Below are positions 1-6,105 of a stretch of 64,000 nucleotides of DNA, one piece after another; the stretch's first letter is position 1; every line of letters starts with the position of its first letter. The notes under the pieces are model-generated. The model made no database searches. It was not told the origin of the DNA and was given only the letters and a program-made list of their open reading frames with translations. Source of the stretch: Chloroflexota bacterium (GTDB lineage Bacteria; Chloroflexota; Anaerolineae; Aggregatilineales; Phototrophicaceae); contig JAPOVL010000046.1 of the NCBI GenBank assembly GCA_026708115.1, positions 1 through 64,000 of the forward strand, given 5' to 3'. The position numbers were made by a program, and so were the translations under genes.

Positions 1-102
1 ATTATCTGATGACTGAGCCTATGTAACTTCTCCTTATCACATCATATTTTGAAACTACATTTTGAAGCGATTGCCCTGTGGCATCGTAGGCCAAGCGCGG
101 GC

Positions 103-966
103 TTAGCCCTTCACTGCGCCCAGCGTCAGACCGCGGATGAAGTAGCGCTGGAAGAAGATGAAGATGAAGAGCGTGGGCAGCGAGCCGATCAAGCTGGCGG
201 CCGCTTGCCCGCCCCAATCGACGGTGTATTGCCCGGTCAAGTTGAGGATGCCGACCATGATGGTGCGGCTGTCGGCTTTCTGCGTCAGGATGAATGGCCA
301 GAGGAAATCGTTCCAGATCCAGGTGAATTGCAGGGTCGCCAGCACCGCCAGCGCCGGCAGCGTCAGCGGCAGCATGATACGGAAGAAAATCTTGTATTCG
401 TTGGCGCCGTCAATCAGCGCCGCTTCGCGCAGGGCATTGGGCACGATCTGGAAGAAATTGCGCATGACCAGGGTGCAAATGGGGATGCCGAAGGCGGTAT
501 GAATGATGATGACGGCCCAGATGGTGTCGTAGAGACCGATGTCATTCATCAGGCGGAAGACCGGTATCAGCGCGATCTGCGGCGGCAGGAACATGCCCGC
601 CACGATGAAAATGAAGAGCAGGGCGTCCCCCCTGAAGTTATATTTGCCCAGTCCATAGCCCGCAAGCGTGCCCAGCGCGATGGAAAATATGGAGGCGGGG
701 ATCGTCAACAGGAGCGAATTGCCCAGGTACAAACCGAGGTTGCCTTGTTCCGGATCCATGACGCGCGCGAAGTTTTCGCCTGCCAGGTTGGTCGGCAGTG
801 TCCAGTATCCGCCGGCCGAGACCTCCGCCTGCGACTTAAAAGCGGTCACTATTGCGCCATAGACCGGGGTCATGAAAAGGATCAACAGCAGGGTCAGTAT
901 CAGATAGAGCAAAGCATATCCCAGCAGCCGCGACCAGTTCATGGACTTATTCCGCGTTTCAGTCAT
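103..966 (-). CDS. Carbohydrate ABC transporter permease, MalG type
   Basis: Inner-membrane permease subunit of a binding-protein-dependent sugar importer (287 aa). The N-terminus is followed at once by a hydrophobic segment (about residues 15-40), and further membrane segments follow. The EAA loop that contacts the ATPase is visible at about residues 180-207 (REAALIDGANEYKIFF, then LP). Length and layout match MalG/LacG-type permeases. The ATG at 966 has GGAGGAACTCT directly upstream and overlaps the end of the partner permease by 8 bases, so the two are translationally coupled. The order is binding protein, MalF-like, MalG-like, all on the minus strand. No ATPase gene lies in this locus; the MsmK-like ATPase at 49636-50754 is a possible shared energiser (inference). 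Substrate unknown. Confidence 0.93.
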   Translation of the reverse strand: MTETRNKSMNWSRLLGYALLYLILTLLLILFMTPVYGAIVTAFKSQAEVSAGGYWTLPTNLAGENFARVMDPEQGNLGLYLGNSLLLTIPASIFSIALGTLAGYGLGKYNFRGDALLFIFIVAGMFLPPQIALIPVFRLMNDIGLYDTIWAVIIIHTAFGIPICTLVMRNFFQIVPNALREAALIDGANEYKIFFRIMLPLTLPALAVLATLQFTWIWNDFLWPFILTQKADSRTIMVGILNLTGQYTVDWGGQAAASLIGSLPTLFIFIFFQRYFIRGLTLGAVKG

Positions 967-1843
967 AGAGTTCCTCCGCTTTGGAGGTTTGACGGAAATA
1001 GAGCACGATGATCACCAGCGTCATGATAAAGAGCACGACGGCGGCGGAACTGCCATAACCCATCTTGTATTTGCTGAACGATTCCTTGTACATGAAAACC
1101 GCAAGCGTATCGGAGCGGTTAAAGGGCCCGCCTTTTGTCATAACCCAGATGACTTCAAAGCTTTTCAGGGCGTTGATGGCCGTCAGGGCCAGGACGACTA
1201 CTGTCGCCGGGCGCAGCATGGGGATGATGACTTTGCGTAGGGTCTGCCAATAGTTGGCGCCATCGACCTTAGCCGATTCGATCAGGGGCGTTGGCACCGA
1301 GGTCAAGCCAGCCAGGAAGATGACCATCGTCAGGCCGGTTTGCTGCCAGGTCCAGGCGACGAAGACGGCATAGAGCGCGGTGTTCGGGTTTGCCAGCCAG
1401 GCGGTTGCGAGATGATCTTGACCGATGGCGCGCAGGAAGATATTGACGATGCCCAACTTGGGATTGTAGAGCCATACCCAAATGATGCCGATGATGATGG
1501 GGGAGAGGCAGATCGGCAGGTAAAAGAGCGATTTGTAGATTGTGTTGAGGCGGCTTTTGCCCTGTAATGCCAGTGCCAGCGCCAAGCCGAGCAGGGTTGG
1601 TACCGTCATCGCCAGCACCGACCAGATGGCCGTATTCTTAATGGCGTTGCTGAAGAGGCGGTCGGTGAAGATCTTTTCGAAATTGCTGAGCCCGACGAAA
1701 TTGAATTCTACGCTGTAACCGCCCCAATCGGTAAAAGAATAGTAGAGCGAGTTCAGCGTCGGCAGGATGACAAAAATGAAATAAACGAGCAAGGGGAGGA
1801 GCAAGAAACTGGCGGGTATGATCCATCCATGACACCGTTGCAT
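959..1843 (-). CDS. Carbohydrate ABC transporter permease, MalF type
   Basis: Second membrane subunit of the same importer (294 aa). The first membrane helix (about residues 8-30) is followed by a periplasmic stretch with the typical YYSFTDWGG start, and an EAA loop (IESAKVDGANYWQTLRKV) lies at about residues 188-206. The ATG at 1843 has GGAAG five bases upstream. The 3' end overlaps the next permease by 8 bases. The gene is separated from the upstream binding-protein gene by about 160 bases that hold two perfect hairpins. Such hairpins are usual after binding-protein genes, where they keep permease expression lower than that of the binding protein. Confidence 0.93.
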   Translation of the reverse strand: MQRCHGWIIPASFLLLPLLVYFIFVILPTLNSLYYSFTDWGGYSVEFNFVGLSNFEKIFTDRLFSNAIKNTAIWSVLAMTVPTLLGLALALALQGKSRLNTIYKSLFYLPICLSPIIIGIIWVWLYNPKLGIVNIFLRAIGQDHLATAWLANPNTALYAVFVAWTWQQTGLTMVIFLAGLTSVPTPLIESAKVDGANYWQTLRKVIIPMLRPATVVVLALTAINALKSFEVIWVMTKGGPFNRSDTLAVFMYKESFSKYKMGYGSSAAVVLFIMTLVIIVLYFRQTSKAEELYD

Positions 1844-1911
1844 GGCACTTCCACGCGCTCCGCAGACCCAGAAGAGAGGCGAGCTGACCTCGAGAACAAT
1901 TGAACTTGCAG

Positions 1912-1932
1912 GGGCGGCTCAATGAGCCGCCC
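1912..1932 (-). other. Intercistronic hairpin 1 between binding protein and permeases
   Basis: Perfect 10-base inverted repeat (arms 1912-1921 and 1923-1932, GGGCGGCTCA/TGAGCCGCCC) with almost no loop. There is no T-run on the minus-strand side, so a processing or stability hairpin (or leaky attenuator) fits better than a full terminator. It resembles the GGGCGA-type hairpins found near 27-29 kb. Confidence 0.6.
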
Positions 1933-1955
1933 GGTTTTGAGATTCGAGAACTGAC

Positions 1956-1976
1956 GGGCTAGCCAGGAGCTAGCCC
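1956..1976 (-). other. Intercistronic hairpin 2
   Basis: Perfect 8-bp stem (GGGCTAGC 1956-1963 / GCTAGCCC 1969-1976) with a 5-base loop, just downstream of the binding-protein stop. No T-run. Likely stabilises the 3' end of the binding-protein message. Confidence 0.6.
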
Positions 1977-2002
1977 GATGTCTTTACCGTGAACGACGCT
2001 GT

Positions 2003-3280
2003 TTAGCCACCCATCGCGGCGGCGAATTCAGCGGCGGCGGCTTCTTGTACGCGCCCTAGCATGGCTTCGTAGTCGCCCGGATTCGCCATGAATTCCTGGA
2101 AGGAATCCAGGCCGATTTGGGCAACGGCCGGCAGGGTCGCCAAGTCGTAATTGAAAGCGAAGGCGGGATCGGCGGCGATCTCGGCAGCAATGCGGGCGAC
2201 CACATCATTGTAGTTGCTGGTATCGACGGCAAGGCTTGGCGCCAGATTGCCGGCGCCCAGGGCAAACTTCAACTGGATTTCCGGATCGGTCAGATGCACC
2301 AGGAAGGCTTTGGCGGCGTCGGGATTGGCGGCGCCAGCCGAGACGACAAAGGTATCAATGGGACCGAGTGATGCGCGGGGAATATCCTCGTCAACAGTGG
2401 GGAAGGAGAAGTAATCAAAGTCTTCACCGGCCACCATATCGTTGCCGGCGTAGAGACCGCCGATCCAGGTGCCCATGAGGGTCATGGCGGCTTCACCGTT
2501 GGCGACTTGGTTGGCGGCTTCGTCCCAGTCATAGGCATTGGCGTCCGGGACAAAATAGCCGGCGTCCACCAAGTCTTTCCACATGGAATAAGCGCGGAGG
2601 ACTTCGGGGTCGGTATAGGAGGCGTTGCCGCTCATCAGTTCATTGCGATAGTCGTTGCCGGCGGTGCGCAGCAAGATCATATCGAACCAGAACTGGCCGG
2701 GCCAGCGATTGATCGAACCCAAGGCGAAGGCGGGAATGCCTGCCATCTTGAATTTCTCGGCCACATCGACCATCTCGTCCCAGGTGGTGGGCACCATGGC
2801 GCCGACCTCGTCAAAGAGGGCCGTATTGTAAAACATGCCAACCCAATGCAAGGTCAGAGGCACGGCGTAAATATCGCCGTTGTAGGTCAATGCGTTGTCG
2901 ATGATGGCACCCGGGAATTGCGAACCGAGGTCGTTGCCTTCCCAGATGTCATTGATGGGCTGCAAGCGTTCGCCATCGACGATGGACTGGATGAGGGCGC
3001 CGGCCCAATAGCTGAAGGTATCGGGTGGATTGTTGCCAGCCAGTTGCACCAGGATTGATGTTTTGAATTGTTCATGATCGACCGGGCTGGCCGCGTGCAT
3101 CAGGCCAGGATTGGCGGCGATAAAGCCATCGACGATTTCATCGATGAATTCGCCACCAAAGCCACCGAAGTAGTGGGAAACGGTGAAATCGCCCATCAGG
3201 TCGTCGGCCATAGCCGGCGCAACCAGCAGGGCTGACACCAAAATAAAGAGTAAAGCGCTAAGCAAGCGTTTGTTCAACAT
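2003..3280 (-). CDS. Extracellular sugar-binding protein of ABC importer
   Basis: Secreted or tethered solute-binding protein (425 aa), SBP_bac_1 type. A signal peptide is clear at residues 1-25 (basic n-region MLNKR, hydrophobic core, cleavage after APAMA). The mature start reads VSHYFGGFGGEFIDEIVDGF, as in sugar-binding proteins, and the body has the usual tryptophan-rich ligand-cleft segments (NRWPGQFWFDM, GTWIGGLY). The ATG at 3280 is preceded by GGAGAACAGGAC. It is the first gene of the minus-strand importer operon and is divergent from the IclR regulator. A TTGACA-N17-TATTTT promoter lies upstream and is overlapped by a regulator palindrome. Substrate not determinable. Confidence 0.93.
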   Translation of the reverse strand: MLNKRLLSALLFILVSALLVAPAMADDLMGDFTVSHYFGGFGGEFIDEIVDGFIAANPGLMHAASPVDHEQFKTSILVQLAGNNPPDTFSYWAGALIQSIVDGERLQPINDIWEGNDLGSQFPGAIIDNALTYNGDIYAVPLTLHWVGMFYNTALFDEVGAMVPTTWDEMVDVAEKFKMAGIPAFALGSINRWPGQFWFDMILLRTAGNDYRNELMSGNASYTDPEVLRAYSMWKDLVDAGYFVPDANAYDWDEAANQVANGEAAMTLMGTWIGGLYAGNDMVAGEDFDYFSFPTVDEDIPRASLGPIDTFVVSAGAANPDAAKAFLVHLTDPEIQLKFALGAGNLAPSLAVDTSNYNDVVARIAAEIAADPAFAFNYDLATLPAVAQIGLDSFQEFMANPGDYEAMLGRVQEAAAAEFAAAMGG

Positions 3281-3409
3281 GTCCTGTTCTCCGTCATGAT
3301 TTGTGATTTGCAGAAAAGCATGTGCGGACCGATTTTGTCATCCTCACCTCCTCAAATATTACGCGAACATAAGCACCGCTCGCAAGTAAGCCGAGTCGAA
3401 CAGGCCGTA

Positions 3410-3428
3410 TGTTGCTAAAAATACAACA
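3410..3428. promoter_or_regulatory. Palindromic operator copy 1 (probable IclR site)
   Basis: TGTTGC-N7-ACAACA, copy 1 of a 19-bp palindrome found three times around the IclR gene. It covers the -35 hexamer of the plus-strand (iclR) promoter and the -10 hexamer of the minus-strand (binding protein) promoter, so one bound dimer could control both directions. Confidence 0.7.
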
Positions 3429-3440
3429 GTGTTTTATAAT
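3412..3440 (+). promoter_or_regulatory. Promoter of the IclR-family gene
   Basis: TTGCTA (3412-3417), a 17-base spacer, then a perfect TATAAT (3435-3440). Start of transcription is expected near 3447, leaving a leader of about 80 bases that holds operator copy 2. The -35 lies inside operator copy 1. Confidence 0.65.
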
Positions 3441-3446
3441 TGTCAA
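3418..3446 (-). promoter_or_regulatory. Promoter of the sugar-importer operon
   Basis: On the minus strand: perfect TTGACA (3446-3441), 17-base spacer, TATTTT (3423-3418). It is divergent from and interleaved with the iclR promoter; operator copy 1 overlaps its -10. Confidence 0.6.
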
Positions 3447-3480
3447 CTAATGAGAGGCAATTATGGACATGCGCAACGCA

Positions 3481-3499
3481 TGTTGCGTATTATGCAACT
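3481..3499. promoter_or_regulatory. Palindromic operator copy 2 (probable IclR site)
   Basis: TGTTGC-GTATTAT-GCAACT, same half-sites and 7-base spacing as copies 1 and 3. It lies between the predicted transcription start and the IclR start codon. Extra half-sites flank it (GCAAC at 3473-3477, TGTTGC at 3502-3507), which suggests cooperative binding. Confidence 0.7.
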
Positions 3500-3526
3500 T
3501 ATGTTGCAGTTATTGAGATAGCGTAC

Positions 3527-4276
3527 ATGGCAGAAATTCAATCGCTGGCGAAGGGCTTGAAAATCCTGAACTTGCTGGAGCATTCGCGCAACGGCATGGG
3601 CACAACCGAGGTCGCCACGCAACTCGAGATCGACAAGAGCAGCGCCTCGCGCCTCTTGCATACGCTGGCGAAATACGGCTTCGTGGAACAAGACCAAGTC
3701 ACGGCGCGCTATTTGCTCGGACCTCAGTTGGTCACGCTAGGGCAGCATTTGTTAAATCGCATCACCTTAAGGGACCATGCGCGTCCCTACCTGCACGAAT
3801 TGGTGGATAAAACCGGCGAATGCGCGCATCTGGCGATTCTGGCGCAGCGGCAGGCGCTCTACATCGACCAGGTGGAGTCAACGGCTGCCTTGCGCGTAGA
3901 ATCGGAGATTGGCACGCTTTCGCCCTTGTATTGCACGGCGCTGGGGAAAATTTTGCTGGCATTCGGCGACAGCCGCATCCCGGACGAGTTGACGCCCTTC
4001 ACGCACCGCACGGTCACCGATCGCTCGACCCTGGAGGCGCAGTTGGCGCAAACGAGCAAGCGCGGCTACGCCATTGATGACGAAGAATACAATTATGGCG
4101 TGCGCTGTGTGGCGGCGCCGGTCTATGACCACAAGAGCGCGCTGGTCGGCGCTATTGGCATCAGCGGACCGGCCGGGCGCGTGACACTGGAAAGAATCGA
4201 CGAATTTGGCGCGGTCGTCATCAGCATCGCCGCCGCCTTGTCGGCTCGCCTGGGCTACGATCTCAATCTTAGATGA
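3527..4276 (+). CDS. IclR-family transcriptional regulator
   Basis: DNA-binding regulator (249 aa). The N-terminal winged helix-turn-helix (about residues 1-75: SLAKGLKILNLLEH, then TTEVATQLEIDKSSASRLLHTL) is followed by the C-terminal effector-binding domain with family signatures (CTALGKILLAF, RGYAIDDEEYNYGVRCVAAPV). The ATG at 3527 is preferred over an in-frame start at 3440, because the extra 29 residues would be encoded by DNA that contains the operator copy and the promoter's TATAAT, and because MAEIQSLAKGL is a normal IclR start. It sits between the divergent sugar importer and an aldehyde dehydrogenase, and the same palindrome occurs on both sides of the gene. Probably autoregulates and controls both neighbours (inference). 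Confidence 0.92.
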   Translation: MAEIQSLAKGLKILNLLEHSRNGMGTTEVATQLEIDKSSASRLLHTLAKYGFVEQDQVTARYLLGPQLVTLGQHLLNRITLRDHARPYLHELVDKTGECAHLAILAQRQALYIDQVESTAALRVESEIGTLSPLYCTALGKILLAFGDSRIPDELTPFTHRTVTDRSTLEAQLAQTSKRGYAIDDEEYNYGVRCVAAPVYDHKSALVGAIGISGPAGRVTLERIDEFGAVVISIAAALSARLGYDLNLR

Positions 4277-4322
4277 GCAAATTATGAGAAGGCCAAGATT
4301 GGTATTGGAAGTCTTTCAACAA

Positions 4323-4341
4323 TGTTGCATAATGAGCAACT
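4323..4341. promoter_or_regulatory. Palindromic operator copy 3 (probable IclR site)
   Basis: TGTTGC-ATAATGA-GCAACT, matching copies 1 and 2. It lies just after the iclR stop and abuts a TTGACG hexamer (4341-4346) that could be the -35 of the aldehyde dehydrogenase promoter; a convincing -10 was not found. Confidence 0.65.
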
Positions 4342-4480
4342 TGACGTAATAGTTGTTTAGATTTGATGCAAGCAAGGCCAAATGATGCATATACCTGATT
4401 AGCAATGAGAAGCGCCTCGCCTGCAATGACGGACGAGGTGGTTTGCGGAACACTGGTATGACCGGGGGGAATGGCTAGTG

Positions 4481-4524
4481 GGCGAACGGTTGCGATGTCG
4501 CGAGACACGCGAGGACCGTTCGCC
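4481..4524 (+). other. Long hairpin in aldehyde dehydrogenase leader
   Basis: Outer 10-bp stem (GGCGAACGGT 4481-4490 / ACCGTTCGCC 4515-4524) and inner 5-bp stem (TCGCG/CGCGA) with a 5-base loop. It lies in the untranslated region between operator copy 3 and the 92-bp repeat. May be an mRNA structure or an additional protein site. Confidence 0.5.
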
Positions 4525-4550
4525 TATTGCCACTTGGTACGTTGTTGGGC

Positions 4551-4642
4551 AGCCGCTCGGCGGCAGCGAAAAGATGTGCCGCGCTCGGTCAAAATAGCAA
4601 ACCGTCTTGTCGCATGCGCGACGTGGTTTACGAAAACAGGAG
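4551..4642 (+). repeat. 92-bp three-palindrome element, copy 1
   Basis: Starts AGCCGCTCGGCGGCAGCG and ends GGTTTACGAAAACAGGAG. Contains GCCGC-TCG-GCGGC, GTCGC-ATGC-GCGAC and a degenerate GTTTACGTAAAC palindrome. Same length and ends as the copies at 15050, 16662 and 57166. Its terminal AGGAG lies 7 bases before the aldehyde dehydrogenase ATG and so provides that gene's ribosome-binding site. Confidence 0.8.
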
Positions 4643-4649
4643 TGACATC

Positions 4650-6083
4650 ATGCGGTTCAAAATGCTGATCGACGGCGAATGGACGGACGCTGCTGAGGGC
4701 GCGACCTGGGCGGTGGTCAATCCCGCGACTGAGGAGAAAGTGGCGGACGTGCCCTTTGGCGGCGCGGATGAGACCTCGCGCGCCATTTGCGCTGCGGAAG
4801 CTGCGCTGCCGCGCTGGCAAGGCATGACCGCTTACGAGCGCGGTCAGATCTTACGCGATATCGCCGATACCATCCGCGCTAAAGTGGACCAGCTGGCGCC
4901 GATCATGACAGCGGAATGCGGCAAACCCTTGGGCGAGGCGGCAGGTGAATGGGGCGCCTGCGCCGATCTTTTTGACTGGTTCGCCGAGGAGGGCAAGCGC
5001 GCCTATGGGCGCGCGATACCGGCGCGCAAGCCGGGCAAACGCCTGCTGTCGCTGCCGCAACCGCTGGGCGTGGTGGCCACCATCACAGCTTGGAACTTCC
5101 CGGCCTATTTGCTGGCGCGCAAGTGGGCCGGGGCGCTGGCGGCCGGTTGCACCATCGTTGGCCGACCCAGCGAGCTGACGCCGATGAGCGCGATGGCGCT
5201 GGTGAATGTGATGGTGGAAGCGGGCCTGCCGAAGGGCGTTGTCAACCTGATCAACGGCGATCCGCAGTTGATGGGCGACGCGATTATGTCCGATCCGCGC
5301 GTGCGCAAGGTCAGCTTCACGGGTTCGCAACGGGTAGGGCAGATCCTGATGCGTCAGGCAGCCCAGGGCATCAAAAAGCTGAGCATGGAATTAGGCGGCA
5401 GCGCGCCGGTGCTGGTCTTCGCCGATTGCGATTTGGCCTGGGCGGCGCAGCAAGGCGTGATGGCGAAGTTCCGCAACAACGGGCAAGTTTGCATCTCGCC
5501 GACGCGTTTCTATGTCGAGGCGCCGGCGCTGGAAGAGTTCCTGGATTGCGCCCGAGTCGAGACCGAGAAACTGGTGATCGGCAACGGCATGGACAGCGGC
5601 GTGACCAACGGACCGATGGTGAGCAGAGCCGGGCGCGACAAGGTGGAAAGCTTCGTGGCGGACGCGCTGGAAAAGGAGGCCGCGCTGGTCACAGGTGGCG
5701 GACGCCCGCCGATTGGACAGGGCTATTTCTTTCAACCGACGGTTCTGACGGATGTCACGACAAACATGCAGCTCGGCTGTGATGAGGTCTTCGGACCGGT
5801 GATGGCGGTCAATACTTTTTCCACGATAGACGAAGCGCTGCAAATGGCTAATGACAGTCCATATGGCCTAGCGGGTTATGTGATGACCAAGGATCTGTCC
5901 ACGGCCACGCGCGTTTATGAGAGTTTGCAATTTGGCATCGTTGGCGTCAATGACATGGTGCCGGCCACGGCGGAAGCGCCCTTCGGCGGGACCAAGACCA
6001 GCGGCTTCGGGCGCGAGGCCGGGCAAGAGGGGCTCTACGAGTACATGGACCAGAAGTTCGTTTCCATTGGTGTGGATTGCTGA
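4650..6083 (+). CDS. NAD(P)-dependent aldehyde dehydrogenase
   Basis: Oxidises an aldehyde to the acid (477 aa, the normal ALDH length). Catalytic residues are present: Asn149 in WNFPAY, Glu247 in ELGGS and the nucleophile Cys281 in GQVC; the coenzyme-binding FTGS motif is also seen. The overall pattern resembles the semialdehyde/glycolaldehyde dehydrogenase branch that serves sugar and sugar-acid pathways, but the exact substrate cannot be assigned. The ATG at 4650 is chosen because AACAGGAG, supplied by the upstream 92-bp repeat, lies 7 bases before it and the family start (MLIDGEW) follows. It is downstream of the IclR gene with an operator copy between, so probably in the same regulon as the importer. 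Confidence 0.92.
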   Translation: MRFKMLIDGEWTDAAEGATWAVVNPATEEKVADVPFGGADETSRAICAAEAALPRWQGMTAYERGQILRDIADTIRAKVDQLAPIMTAECGKPLGEAAGEWGACADLFDWFAEEGKRAYGRAIPARKPGKRLLSLPQPLGVVATITAWNFPAYLLARKWAGALAAGCTIVGRPSELTPMSAMALVNVMVEAGLPKGVVNLINGDPQLMGDAIMSDPRVRKVSFTGSQRVGQILMRQAAQGIKKLSMELGGSAPVLVFADCDLAWAAQQGVMAKFRNNGQVCISPTRFYVEAPALEEFLDCARVETEKLVIGNGMDSGVTNGPMVSRAGRDKVESFVADALEKEAALVTGGGRPPIGQGYFFQPTVLTDVTTNMQLGCDEVFGPVMAVNTFSTIDEALQMANDSPYGLAGYVMTKDLSTATRVYESLQFGIVGVNDMVPATAEAPFGGTKTSGFGREAGQEGLYEYMDQKFVSIGVDC

Positions 6084-6105
6084 GCTGACGCCATTTTCTC
6101 AAATG

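Noticed and set aside
3440..3526. Longer N-terminus of the first IclR protein
   Set aside because: The extra codons overlap the promoter -10 and operator copy 2 and have no similarity to IclR proteins.
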